Shown here: piece by piece, positions 35,816-45,403 of the stretch
Layout: every line of letters begins with the position of its first letter
How positions within the stretch are numbered: position 1 is the first letter of the stretch
Position numbers and translations under genes: made by a program
Source: Euryarchaeota archaeon UBA552
GTDB taxonomy: Archaea > Thermoplasmatota > Poseidoniia > Poseidoniales > Thalassarchaeaceae
NCBI GenBank assembly: GCA_002499585.1
Contig: DAMH01000029.1
Location: 19,180-83,179 of the forward strand
Length of the DNA: 64,000 nt
Reading direction: 5' to 3'
Notes under the pieces: model-generated
Told to the model about the DNA's origin: nothing
Seen by the model: the letters and a program-made list of their open reading frames with translations, nothing else
Database searches by the model: none

Positions 35816-36705
35816 TGATTGTAGCGTTTGTTCGCACTCGCGTCTAGTCCATCCAAAATATATTGTTCTCCGGACTCCTTTTCAATGAGAATCCAGCTTG
35901 GCGCCCAAACTCTCTTTCTCTCTATTTTCAACGTCGACTCTACAACATGATACCATCTTAGAAGTGATGTGGTAGTTTGATCGCGACCACTTTTAGATAT
36001 TCTTCGAGCGAGTTTACTCTTTATTTTACTCCTTATAACCTCGTCATCCGTCCATTCACCATCCCAAGTTAGACGCTCAATTGATAGAGGTTTGAGTAAT
36101 CCCTCATCATTTGACTCGAATTGTTTGTTCCATGGACTCTCTATGAAGACAGCAGAGGAAAAGAATTGATCGCCGTCTTCAGATCTGAGCATTGCTGATG
36201 CAAGGTAGCCCCTAACCTCGATATGGACCGGCCTCGTGTTACCGTCTATGGGTACCTTTCCTAGAATTTGGTCAACAGAATATCGCGCCTTTAACACCGA
36301 ATCGCTGGGCAACGTCCTAATTTCATTGTTAGCCTCCTTTTTGTCATTTTTTTCTGACTCATGGGAGAGTTCGGCCTGCCCCAGTATTTCTATCAGGTCC
36401 TGCCTCTCCCATACTTCGACCCCATTTTTGGTAAAAATAGACATAACATCATCACTAAGTTCTCTTTCTGATACCAGCAAGGTCTTGTCCTCTTCCCCAG
36501 TCCTGAGGAGGAGCCTGTCTGCATCTTGCTTTGTGAGTGGGATGTGAGATTTTACCGCATGCCATACGGATAGAGTTTCCTGAGTAACCCCGGGTTTGAT
36601 CGTGGTTTTCCCCAAAAATGAATATCCAGCAATGAGGTTTTCTTCAGACCTAGATGAAAACGAAATCCCTGCCAGCTCTAACGCCCGTAGGACAGCGTCG
36701 CTCAT
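35812..36705 (-). CDS. Unknown protein, possible nuclease-like N-terminal fold
   Basis: 297 residues, soluble. The segment KTLLVSERELSDDV ... GVEVWERQDLIEILG resembles the beta-alpha-beta edge of restriction-endonuclease-like archaeal proteins, but the usual D-ExK active site is not clear. The second half (about 145-297) has TWDGEWTDDEVIRSK and WYHVVESTLKIERKRVWAPSW, not recognised. ATG 36705, 39 bases downstream of the L30e stop, so possibly the tail of the RNA polymerase operon. Confidence 0.55.
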   Translation of the reverse strand: MSDAVLRALELAGISFSSRSEENLIAGYSFLGKTTIKPGVTQETLSVWHAVKSHIPLTKQDADRLLLRTGEEDKTLLVSERELSDDVMSIFTKNGVEVWERQDLIEILGQAELSHESEKNDKKEANNEIRTLPSDSVLKARYSVDQILGKVPIDGNTRPVHIEVRGYLASAMLRSEDGDQFFSSAVFIESPWNKQFESNDEGLLKPLSIERLTWDGEWTDDEVIRSKIKSKLARRISKSGRDQTTTSLLRWYHVVESTLKIERKRVWAPSWILIEKESGEQYILDGLDASANKRYNH

Positions 36706-36744
36706 ATGCTTGGGATAGGGTCTCTGGACATCAATCCCTCGATC

Positions 36745-37041
36745 TCAAAGGTTGTGATCTAGGGTCATCAATTCCGACTGGCCTGCATCGATTACGCATA
36801 CAGAGCTCACTGAGAATGGTTTCGCGCATGCAGAGCCTAGTTCACGGTTCACCATTGCAAGACGGTGCACAGGTATGTTTGGATGATCATTGACCATCAT
36901 CTCGACGTGTTGCTGTGGACAATTCGCCGCTATAAGTACGAGCCTTGCGTCGCCCCTCGAGCAGGCAGCGATGGTCTCCCTCTGGCCGAAAACCAATCTT
37001 CCAGTGCTTATTCCCTGTTTTATCTGTCTGGATATGTCCAA
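36745..37041 (-). CDS. rpl30e: Ribosomal protein eL30 (L30e)
   Basis: 98 residues with the L7Ae/L30e fold: MDISRQIKQGISTGRLVFG, then RLVLIAANCPQQHVEMM, and a VNRELGSACAKPFSVS turn, matching archaeal L30e. It sits 12 bases downstream of rpoA2, its standard place in archaeal RNA polymerase operons. Downstream partners usual elsewhere (NusA-like, S12, S7, EF-2) are not next. Confidence 0.93.
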   Translation of the reverse strand: MDISRQIKQGISTGRLVFGQRETIAACSRGDARLVLIAANCPQQHVEMMVNDHPNIPVHRLAMVNRELGSACAKPFSVSSVCVIDAGQSELMTLDHNL

Positions 37042-37053
37042 TGCATCATCTCC

Positions 37054-38628
37054 TTAATTATTCCTTGGCGCGTAGAAAAGTTCCACAGAGCCGGTCCCCA
37101 AAGCAACAGGTTGGCCGACAATGACGTTCTCTGTGACTCCTTTGAGATAATCCCTCTCTCCTATAATCCCTGCTCTGAGTAGGTGATTCACGGTTACCTC
37201 GAAGGCAGACCTGGCTAGTATGCTGTGTTTTGTTCCGCTAACCCCGTGTCTTCCAATGGCTCTCACTTCGCCCTCACTCGTCATGACATCTGCTACTGTA
37301 ATCAGGTGTCGGACATCAACATCTAGTCCAGCTCCCTCCAGAGTGTCCCTCAGCTCCGATATGATCGATTGCCTAGCTGCTTCTATCCCAAGGTATTGGT
37401 ATATCTCGACGATGTTATTCGTGTAGGTCCTGGATCTGTCTACACCAGCAAACTCACTGACCTTAGCGAGATTTGATCCAATGGTTGCAATGTAATACTC
37501 GCCTGTGTTTTTATCCGGTCCCTGAACGTTTGCTCGAGAAATGCCTGGTAATCCCTTCAATCTGAGTTTCTTTACCTTGTCCTCTAATTGTAAGAGAGCA
37601 GTGTATGTAGGTGGATCTTCAGCCAATCCAGCGAGGTCGTCTTCTTTGGACACACCTGGTATAAGTTTGAGCTGTTTAGGCCTATCTGGGTTATCTGCCT
37701 GTACATACAGTTTGAGGGCTCTGGATAATTTGTCCATTACTTCTCTGCCATTCATATTTTTCAATCGAAGGTTTTGATTTTTCAGATCTAATGTGAGGAC
37801 TCTTTGTGCTACGTCAACATCAATCGAGGCTATGTCTCTGGTTGTAGTTGTTTCAAGGCCAGCTGCGATGGCCTGTACTTGCTTCTCATTGGTTTTGAGA
37901 GCCTTTTTTCCGTCTGGTGTTTTTTCCTCCAAGTAAATCATCATTGTCGGGGTGTTGGGGGCTTTCCTGGCGTCGACTATTTCGATCACCCTAGGTAGAC
38001 CCTGGGTGACGTTCACTGTTGCAACACCGGCGTAGTGAAACGTCCTCATGGTCATCTGGGTCCCCGGCTCACCGATGGATTGTGCGGTGGTTATGCCTAC
38101 GGCTTCGTGAGGATCTACCCGAGACTCGGCCATCCTTGACTTGGTTTCGTTGAGAATGCCTTTGAGTTGCTTCGCTGTTAGTTTGTCATGCCCTCTTGCT
38201 CTGACACCTTCCACTAGGTCATTGATTATTCTTGGAGTCAGGACCATTTTATGTTTGACTGCTCCCTCTTCTATCTGTTTGTAGACAGGGTCCAGGGAAT
38301 CTATTTCCCTGAGAATCTGTGAGGATTTCTCATCCTGCCTGTATTCCTGTAGAGGTAGGGTGGTCTTTTTTCTGGTCGCCCGTCTTTTCTGTATCCTGAC
38401 TCTTTTGGTAGTCGTTGCAGAATCTCTTCTCCCAGATTTCACAGGCGTGATTATTTTGGTGTGAATTGACTGGGCGGTACCAGAATCGGTTTGACATATC
38501 TCCGCTATTTGTTGGGGGTTAAGGATTTTGACGTCGTCCCACTTTCTGTCATCGGCGAGGAGATGAGCATGCTCTTCATCGACCCCTAGATCTGTTAATT
38601 TCTTCTTAGTTGCGCTCTTTACTACCAT
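37054..38628 (-). CDS. rpoA2: RNA polymerase subunit A'' (Rpo1C) with N-terminal helical extension
   Basis: C-terminal part of the largest subunit. 524 residues, about 110-130 longer than common A''. The core starts near residue 100 and has PHEAVGITTAQSIGEPGTQ (bridge-helix/trigger-loop region) and MRTFHYAGVA. Residues 1-45 (MVVKSATKKKLTDLG ... EEHAHLLADD) are a helix-hairpin-helix/SAM-like segment clearly similar to the N-terminus of RpoH at 45991, followed by a Lys/Arg-rich linker. The ATG overlaps the rpoA1 stop, with a perfect Shine-Dalgarno at 38633-38642. Confidence 0.96.
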   Translation of the reverse strand: MVVKSATKKKLTDLGVDEEHAHLLADDRKWDDVKILNPQQIAEICQTDSGTAQSIHTKIITPVKSGRRDSATTTKRVRIQKRRATRKKTTLPLQEYRQDEKSSQILREIDSLDPVYKQIEEGAVKHKMVLTPRIINDLVEGVRARGHDKLTAKQLKGILNETKSRMAESRVDPHEAVGITTAQSIGEPGTQMTMRTFHYAGVATVNVTQGLPRVIEIVDARKAPNTPTMMIYLEEKTPDGKKALKTNEKQVQAIAAGLETTTTRDIASIDVDVAQRVLTLDLKNQNLRLKNMNGREVMDKLSRALKLYVQADNPDRPKQLKLIPGVSKEDDLAGLAEDPPTYTALLQLEDKVKKLRLKGLPGISRANVQGPDKNTGEYYIATIGSNLAKVSEFAGVDRSRTYTNNIVEIYQYLGIEAARQSIISELRDTLEGAGLDVDVRHLITVADVMTSEGEVRAIGRHGVSGTKHSILARSAFEVTVNHLLRAGIIGERDYLKGVTENVIVGQPVALGTGSVELFYAPRNN

Positions 38629-41600
38629 CAGGAATCACCTCCGAGTGCGGCATCTAATACTTGGTCGATGGGGACAGGGTCACCTTTTCGACTTCGAGCT
38701 GGATCCACTCCGTCTTCCCCGTACTCGAACTGAATTATCCTGTCCGCGGTGTTCCTCACTGACCTCATTAGATCGTCGTTCACCTTGAGATCGTCCATAG
38801 CGTTGATCAGTCGCCTTTGCATGTAACCAGACTTGCTGGTTCTTACAGCAGTGTCGACGAGGGATTCTCTGCCTGAGACAGACAACATGAAGAATTCCGT
38901 CGGCTCAAGACCGCGTTTGAAAGATGAGGATACGAAACCCTTCTCCTTGGCGCCCTTAACACCTCGTGGGAAGTGTGACAGCACCCGGTCCTGATATCCT
39001 CTCTCCAGCCTCTTACCCCTGACTTTAGGTTGTCCTATTGAGCCTGCCATCATAGCAAGGTTGTCCATTGAGCCTCTGGCGCCTGAGGTTGCCATGACGA
39101 CTGCAGCGTTCTTCTCTCCTAGGTACCTCTTTGCGACATCCCCAGATTTGGCTTTGCCGGAGTCCAAAATTTGCAGTATGTTCTCTTCGAGAGTTTCGAT
39201 GGGTGTTCTGCCAGGCCTAGTTTCGTATCTTCGCCCGTCGTTTCCGTATTTTGAAAGCTCCAAATCCACAGCTTCACTTGCCTCCTCGTTTATGGAGGCT
39301 ATCTCAGCCTTGGCCTCGGGCGGTAGATCCTCATCATCAATGCCTGTTGTAAAACCCAGTGATGTGCACATAGCAATGGTCATCTTGGTCATACGATTGA
39401 GGAAATCGGCCCCGACTTCAGTACCGTGTGTTTGAACTACTGCATCAAGGAGTCTTCCATCTTCTGCGCCGATACCCCTTTTGTCAATCGTGCCATTGAC
39501 ATTTCCTTGTTTTACGCTTACTTGGTCGCCGCTCCTGCTCATGTATGATAGTGCGAATTCTCCCGGCACAATCAGGCTGAGTATGTCCGCGCCGCGGTAG
39601 CCTTTGACCCCATTCTGTTCGATTATCTTTGGCAATTCTCCCTCCCATCCTACTGCACCAAGAATCTCCATTGCGAGGTTTCTGGGGAGGACGCGATCTC
39701 CCTGCGTTAGAAGGTAGGCTCCGGATATGTGATCATGAATGCCACCTATCACAGCTCCTCCGTACCTCGGCGTGATAATGTGCTCCTGAACTCTCATTAG
39801 TATCTTGGCTTCGGCTCTCGCCTCCTCGCTTTGAATCACGTGAAGGTTCATCTCATCACCATCGAAATCTGCATTGTACGGCGTGCAGTCCGCTAAGTTA
39901 AACCGGAATGTCTTTCCTGGCATCACACGTACTTCGTGAACCATCATTGACATTCGATGTAGGGAAGGCTGTCTGTTGAATATTGCAACATCGCCGTCTA
40001 TCAAGTGCCTCTCAACAACTACGCCCGGCTTGGGGTTACCGTCCCTGTCAAATGTTGATAGTCGGTCCTCTACTTCTGTCCGATAGGCGTCCCCGTACTC
40101 ATCTTCTGTGGCCGGGCTGCCGCAGTGTGGACAGTGGACTTCTAGGTGTTCGGGCAAATACTCTTCTGGATTGCTTTGTTCCCATATCCATCTTTGGTGT
40201 ATAATCGCTCTGGGATCATCCTCTGGTAGTGTCCTTCCCCGGTCATCTTCCCCTCGAAGATTCGATAGGGTCCTGTCTAGATCTACGATCCATTCCTCCT
40301 CGAAGTCCCCGAGTTGGGTTCTTCTCATTCGCCTCTTTAATTCTAGACCCGGCAAAAAGTTAGGAGCTGGAAGTACTGAATTCAGATCGGGCCTCATGCC
40401 AGGGTAGGGTTCATCATCTCCACCAGAGTGGCATTGCGAATTCAAACATCTAAAACCAGCCCAGATGAATTTGGTGCGATCGGTAATTCTCACCCTACTT
40501 GTGTCGTTTCGTATGACATAGTTAACCCCGGGATGTACATCTGGTCCTCGCAATATCATTTGTCTGAGTTGTTCTCTGTTCCTGCTTGTCACTCGTATGG
40601 GGACCGTCAGTTCTTTGGCGGTAACAACTGGCACGCCAACTTCATTTATTCCGAGATTTGGGTCTGGACTTATTACTGTCCTTGCGCAGAAGTTAACCCT
40701 CTTGCCAGATAGATTGCTTCTAAATCTTCCTTCCTTACCCTTTAGTCGCTGTGTAAGGGTTTTGAGAGGGCGACCGGATCTGTGCCTGGCTGGTGGTATC
40801 CCACTGGTTTGATTGTCGAAGTAGGTAGTAATGTGGTATTGCAGTAACTCCCACAAATCCTCAACAATCAGCTGGGGGGCCCCTGCATCCCTGTTTTCTC
40901 TAAGTCTCTGGTTGATTCTAAGTACATCTACAAGTTTGTGTGTGAGGTCGTCTTCGCTTCTGTCACCGCTGTCCAGGGTGATGGATGGTCTGACAGTTAT
41001 AGGAGGCACAGGCAGGACTTTCATGATAGTCCACTCTGGTCTACTCGAGGCGTAATCCATACCGAGGAATATCAGATGTTCGTCGGGGATTTTTTCCAGC
41101 CACTCTCTTATATCTCTTGGATTTAGCTTGTGTTCGCCTTTGTCTTTCTTTTCTTTGAAGGTCGTGGGCTTGTCCAGAAGTATCTTCCCTTGCGCTGAAC
41201 CACAGTGCATACAAATTGCGTTAGTTGCTTTAGTGGTTACCTTCTCGATTTCCTTTATCATTTTCGCGAACTCTGTTGAGCCGACGCCGTGTTTTATCAT
41301 AACGTCGTGAATCCGCTGCCTGTAGAAGTCCTGCTCGGACTTTTCCGGATCTATTGGATGAGTCCCTGGTTTGTCGTGAAGGAGAACCTTACTACAGCTG
41401 TTGCATGTGGCTTTCAATGACAATTTTATCAATTGAGTGAATCCTATGTGTATGACTGGAAGTTCAAGGGATATATGTCCAAAATGACTTGGGCAGTCTT
41501 CGTATTTGTTCCCGCAGGTATCACATCTGACTCCTGGATCTATGACCCCCATTTTCGGATCCATTAGCCCTTGCTTGTAGGCATGGCCGTCGTCCTTGTA

Positions 41601-41717
41601 CGTATCAGCGGTCTTGACCTCCACAGATGACATTTTACGGATTTCGTTTGGATTCATCAGGCTGAATTTGATCGAGTCGATCCTCTTTGGGATTTGTGCT
41701 GGTCCTTTATTTCTCAT
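38628..41717 (-). CDS. rpoA1: RNA polymerase subunit A' (Rpo1N) with Cys-containing insertion
   Basis: N-terminal part of the largest subunit; holds the catalytic NADFDGDEM (residues 615-623). Zinc sites: CDTCGNKYEDCPSHFGH near 65-81 and the C105/C108 with CMHC (169-172) site. 1029 residues against about 880-910 in many archaea; the surplus is mainly at about 415-563, between VHPGVNYVIRND and VVVERHLIDGDV, and contains C424, C429, C529 and C532, which could form another zinc site. The ATG overlaps the rpoB stop by four bases. Confidence 0.96.
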   Translation of the reverse strand: MRNKGPAQIPKRIDSIKFSLMNPNEIRKMSSVEVKTADTYKDDGHAYKQGLMDPKMGVIDPGVRCDTCGNKYEDCPSHFGHISLELPVIHIGFTQLIKLSLKATCNSCSKVLLHDKPGTHPIDPEKSEQDFYRQRIHDVMIKHGVGSTEFAKMIKEIEKVTTKATNAICMHCGSAQGKILLDKPTTFKEKKDKGEHKLNPRDIREWLEKIPDEHLIFLGMDYASSRPEWTIMKVLPVPPITVRPSITLDSGDRSEDDLTHKLVDVLRINQRLRENRDAGAPQLIVEDLWELLQYHITTYFDNQTSGIPPARHRSGRPLKTLTQRLKGKEGRFRSNLSGKRVNFCARTVISPDPNLGINEVGVPVVTAKELTVPIRVTSRNREQLRQMILRGPDVHPGVNYVIRNDTSRVRITDRTKFIWAGFRCLNSQCHSGGDDEPYPGMRPDLNSVLPAPNFLPGLELKRRMRRTQLGDFEEEWIVDLDRTLSNLRGEDDRGRTLPEDDPRAIIHQRWIWEQSNPEEYLPEHLEVHCPHCGSPATEDEYGDAYRTEVEDRLSTFDRDGNPKPGVVVERHLIDGDVAIFNRQPSLHRMSMMVHEVRVMPGKTFRFNLADCTPYNADFDGDEMNLHVIQSEEARAEAKILMRVQEHIITPRYGGAVIGGIHDHISGAYLLTQGDRVLPRNLAMEILGAVGWEGELPKIIEQNGVKGYRGADILSLIVPGEFALSYMSRSGDQVSVKQGNVNGTIDKRGIGAEDGRLLDAVVQTHGTEVGADFLNRMTKMTIAMCTSLGFTTGIDDEDLPPEAKAEIASINEEASEAVDLELSKYGNDGRRYETRPGRTPIETLEENILQILDSGKAKSGDVAKRYLGEKNAAVVMATSGARGSMDNLAMMAGSIGQPKVRGKRLERGYQDRVLSHFPRGVKGAKEKGFVSSSFKRGLEPTEFFMLSVSGRESLVDTAVRTSKSGYMQRRLINAMDDLKVNDDLMRSVRNTADRIIQFEYGEDGVDPARSRKGDPVPIDQVLDAALGGDS
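38633..38642 (-). promoter_or_regulatory. Strong Shine-Dalgarno for rpoA2 inside rpoA1
   Basis: GGAGGTGATT on the minus strand, complementary to the archaeal 16S 3' tail, sits four bases before the rpoA2 ATG and within the last codons of rpoA1. It settles the start choice and so supports the N-terminal extension of A'' being translated. Confidence 0.8.
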
Positions 41718-44700
41718 CTTTGATCCTCCAGTTCCATTCTCATGGCCACGCCAAGACTCTTCATCTCGTCCAGTAGCAATTTGAAAGCGTAAGACGTCTG
41801 TACTTGATGTACATCAGCCCTGTCTCCACAAACCGGGCAAACGGGTGTTCTTCGTTTCCAGTCGTAATATGCGATGTGGCCGCAGCCAGGATTGTTACAG
41901 ACGTGCAATGGCCAGCCGTCCGACTCGTCTAACAGCCTGTCTTTGATTACCATAGAGGCTCCGTGGGCAATAAGGCAGTCTCTTTCCATCTCGCCGAACC
42001 TTAGGCCACCTTGGCGGGCCCTTCCTTCGGTAGGCTGTCTGGTCAATACCTGAACTCGGCCACGGCTTCTTGCATGGAGTTTTGAGCTAACAAGGTGGTG
42101 TAGCCTCTGGTAGAATATGACTCCGCTGAATATGTCCGTTTGGAATAACTCCCCGGTCTCTCCGTTGACCATTGTCTCGCGACCTGTATGATTGAATCCA
42201 TGTCGCAAAAGTCCAGCTCTCAATGAATCTTCTTTTTCGCCGTCGAAGGCCGTTCCATCAATCTGTCTCCCCTCCATCGACCCAACTTTTCCTCCAATCA
42301 TCTCTAGGACGTGGGCCACAGTCATCCTTGACGGAATTGCATGAGGGTTGACAAGGAGGTCTGGTATGACTCCGTCCTCTGTGAAAGGCATATCCCTCTC
42401 GTCTACCAGTCTTCCGATAATGCCCTTCTGCCCGTGCCTTGAAGCAAATTTATCTCCTAATTCTGGGACTTTCTGGGATCGAACGGTAGCCCTAACCAAT
42501 AAACCCGAGTCCAGTGACTCAGTAACGAATACGTGATCAACCCATCCGTGTTCACCGACTCTCACCCCCATGGATGATTCTCTGCGCTCTTGGGCCTGAA
42601 GGAATGCACCTTGGCTTTCCTCAAGGAATCTCGGTGGGCTTGTTTTTCCGACCAGTACGGATGGTACAGAATCTCTGTGATCGACTATTCCAGAAAGTTC
42701 GACCTCTGGTGAGGGGAGTCCGTCTCTCTCTAGGTGTTTGTAGGATTCCCATGCTTTGAGACCCTTGACCTCATCCAAACCTGTCCCAGGAACTTCTATT
42801 CTTTCTTCTTGGCCGCCAGGGAATCTCTTGTTCTCGGCGTTGTAGGTCCTAACGAAGGCAGATCTACCAAGGCCGCGGTTTACGGAAGCTCTGTTCATGA
42901 TAACAGCGTCCTGCATGTTGTACCCATGGTGGCTAATAATCGCCACGACAAAATTCTGTCCACCCGGCCTTTTCTCAAACTTTGTCGTTTTCATTGACCT
43001 TGTGCCTACGATCGATTGTTGAGGGTAGTGCATGATATGTGCTCTGGTGTCGGGCCTCATTCGGTAATTTGCACTGGGGAGGCCTAGGCTCTGTTTGACC
43101 ATGGCTGTACCACCAGTGACCCTAGGTGTCGAATTGTGTTCTGGGTACGGCACCAAGGCAGCGCAGACTCCCAAAATGAGTTGAGGGTCTATCTCCACGT
43201 GAGTGTATATCAACACTGTCTTGTCTTTGCGCTCTTTTCTCTTGAGGGAGTCGATCTCTGGCTGATGATAAGCGAGTTTAACATTGAATTTTTCGATTTC
43301 AGATGATCCGTCGGGCATTGACACCTCGACCTTCAATTTTGCATCTGTTGCGTCCGGATCCCCTAGATTTAACCACTCGACCTTAGCTGGGTTTATGGGT
43401 CTTCCAAATTTAGGTGAAAACTCCGGTAGATCAAACGGACGGGGGGCTATCAGCAGGTCCTCTTCTTCTTCTGCATCTACCCACTCGACAATCCCATTTG
43501 TAACCAAGTCGTTGAACGACCATTCGCCTGTTCTGAGTCGACTCAGGTCTTCTGGAGTTAGGGTCAAGTTACCACCATCCAAGATAAGGAGCGGCCTCAG
43601 CATTCTTCCCCTGTCGGTGTTGATGTATATGTCTCGATTCAGGGCATCATGTCTTAGGCTTACTTCGGGCCTAATTTTGCCTTGTCTCCTTCGTCTTTTG
43701 AACTGTGCAACTAGTCTGTTCGGGTCTTTGTGCAGACCGAAAATGTCTCCGTTGACGTGAATTCTAGAGCCTTCTGCCCATCCTTCCGGGTTTGAGTTAA
43801 CGCCTGCTTCACTGAGCAGAGCCTTGACCTCCTCTTCCGGGACTTCCTCGGATACGTCGATCATTTGGGCAGCATTTTTGACGAGACCGCAATTCTGCCC
43901 TTCTGGTGTCTCGTTGGGGCAAAGTCTGCCCCACTGGGTCGGGTGAAGGTCCCGAGCTTCGAAGTGTGGTTGGCTACGGACTAGAGGGCTCGTGACGCGC
44001 CGCATGTGGGAGAGTGCGGCCAAGTAGGTTGTCCGGTCCAGAAGTTGGCTGACACCGGATCTACCGCCTACCCAGTTACCAGTTGCAAGTGCGTGCATTA
44101 TTTTCGAGGTAAGGACATCAGGCCTCAGGCACGCGTTTATCCGTAGTTCCCTCTTTCTGTTGTGATGTCTTTCGAGTTGATACTTTAGATCTCTAGCAAG
44201 TTGCTGTAAGCTTACCCTAAAGAGATCCTCGATTAGATCTCCTGCTAGCCTGACCCTTTTGTTAGCGTAGTGATCCTTGTCGTTTGGGTCTTCGTCATTT
44301 ATGGCCATTTCCAAGACCTGTCGAACTATTCTTCCTAGGAAAATCGCTTTTTTGTTGCGGTGTTCCATTCCCTGACCTAGGTGTGGGAGGAGTTCTTTGT
44401 CTAGGAGGTTCATTATTCTAGTTTCGCGGTACTCTTTTTGCTGTCCAGCGGCAAATTTTTTCTCTAGCCATGCCAGGGCTTCATCCTCTGTTTCAACAGC
44501 GTATTCTTCGTTATCCTTCACATCATTGAGATTAGCGACAGTGAATTTCATCGCCTCGACAGGCCCGGCGATCGCAGCGAAAATGTCTCGGTCGTTGTCC
44601 ATGCCGAGCGCACGCATGAGCAAAACTACTGGTATGGCGGTGGTTCCTGCGCTTGGAATTTTAACCATGAGCATTCCGTCTCTTCTTTTTTCTACGTTCA

Positions 44701-45403
44701 GAGGTTTCCTAACTCCATCTCTTTGTGAGAAAATCTTTGCGACTTCTGTCTCGTGGGCGTATTTCTTGTTCTTCTCAACTGTTACTCTGTTGGGAGCCAA
44801 ATCTTCCATGGAAATGAGGACTCGCTCGGTTCCGTTTATGATGAAGTAACCACCAGGGTCGAGGGGGTCCTCGCCTGCCTTTTCAAGAAGTCTCCTGTAG
44901 GTGATCGCGTCCTCGTCCGATGTTTCTGGGTGAAGAGGCCTCTCATCTGCGTGAGAGGCATGGAGGTTGCATCTTGCCGATCTTACCATAATTGGAAGGT
45001 TCCCGATGTGTACACCCTCTTCTGTGTCAGGTAAGGGCTTGTCATCGCGAACTATCTTGAAATCCATGTAAACTGGTGAGAAGTATGTGAGTTTTCGGAT
45101 TCTAGTCTCCATAGGTGTTGCAGGGTGTTCAGCCCCATTGGCTTCTCTGACTGTTGGTTTGCCTAACCTTATGTTTTTCAATCTAACAATGATTTCTTTG
45201 TCCAAAACATCGAGTTTGATCATCCCGCCCTCATCATCTTCTATTGGTTCATCTTCGCCAATTCTGATTGACCGAACTATCCGCTCCATTCTACTCAGGG
45301 AGCCATCGCCCAAGGGAATGCAGTCATTGTATGATGCAAGTTGATGATTAACTAGGCTTCTTTGTTTGAAGTAGGATTCTACGATTTCTTTCATTTTTAC
45401 CAC
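41714..45403 (-). CDS. rpoB: RNA polymerase subunit B (Rpo2), undivided
   Basis: Second-largest subunit as one 1229-residue chain rather than split B'/B''. Signatures: ERVLISMEDLAPNRV, RPHFEAR-like SQPHFEARDLHPTQWGRLCP, GDKFASRHGQKGIIG (catalytic region), SRMTVAHVLEMIGGK and a C-terminal zinc ribbon CNNPGCG ... CPVCGD. GGTGG precedes the ATG, and the start is directly after the rpoH stop. Confidence 0.97.
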   Translation of the reverse strand: MVKMKEIVESYFKQRSLVNHQLASYNDCIPLGDGSLSRMERIVRSIRIGEDEPIEDDEGGMIKLDVLDKEIIVRLKNIRLGKPTVREANGAEHPATPMETRIRKLTYFSPVYMDFKIVRDDKPLPDTEEGVHIGNLPIMVRSARCNLHASHADERPLHPETSDEDAITYRRLLEKAGEDPLDPGGYFIINGTERVLISMEDLAPNRVTVEKNKKYAHETEVAKIFSQRDGVRKPLNVEKRRDGMLMVKIPSAGTTAIPVVLLMRALGMDNDRDIFAAIAGPVEAMKFTVANLNDVKDNEEYAVETEDEALAWLEKKFAAGQQKEYRETRIMNLLDKELLPHLGQGMEHRNKKAIFLGRIVRQVLEMAINDEDPNDKDHYANKRVRLAGDLIEDLFRVSLQQLARDLKYQLERHHNRKRELRINACLRPDVLTSKIMHALATGNWVGGRSGVSQLLDRTTYLAALSHMRRVTSPLVRSQPHFEARDLHPTQWGRLCPNETPEGQNCGLVKNAAQMIDVSEEVPEEEVKALLSEAGVNSNPEGWAEGSRIHVNGDIFGLHKDPNRLVAQFKRRRRQGKIRPEVSLRHDALNRDIYINTDRGRMLRPLLILDGGNLTLTPEDLSRLRTGEWSFNDLVTNGIVEWVDAEEEEDLLIAPRPFDLPEFSPKFGRPINPAKVEWLNLGDPDATDAKLKVEVSMPDGSSEIEKFNVKLAYHQPEIDSLKRKERKDKTVLIYTHVEIDPQLILGVCAALVPYPEHNSTPRVTGGTAMVKQSLGLPSANYRMRPDTRAHIMHYPQQSIVGTRSMKTTKFEKRPGGQNFVVAIISHHGYNMQDAVIMNRASVNRGLGRSAFVRTYNAENKRFPGGQEERIEVPGTGLDEVKGLKAWESYKHLERDGLPSPEVELSGIVDHRDSVPSVLVGKTSPPRFLEESQGAFLQAQERRESSMGVRVGEHGWVDHVFVTESLDSGLLVRATVRSQKVPELGDKFASRHGQKGIIGRLVDERDMPFTEDGVIPDLLVNPHAIPSRMTVAHVLEMIGGKVGSMEGRQIDGTAFDGEKEDSLRAGLLRHGFNHTGRETMVNGETGELFQTDIFSGVIFYQRLHHLVSSKLHARSRGRVQVLTRQPTEGRARQGGLRFGEMERDCLIAHGASMVIKDRLLDESDGWPLHVCNNPGCGHIAYYDWKRRTPVCPVCGDRADVHQVQTSYAFKLLLDEMKSLGVAMRMELEDQR

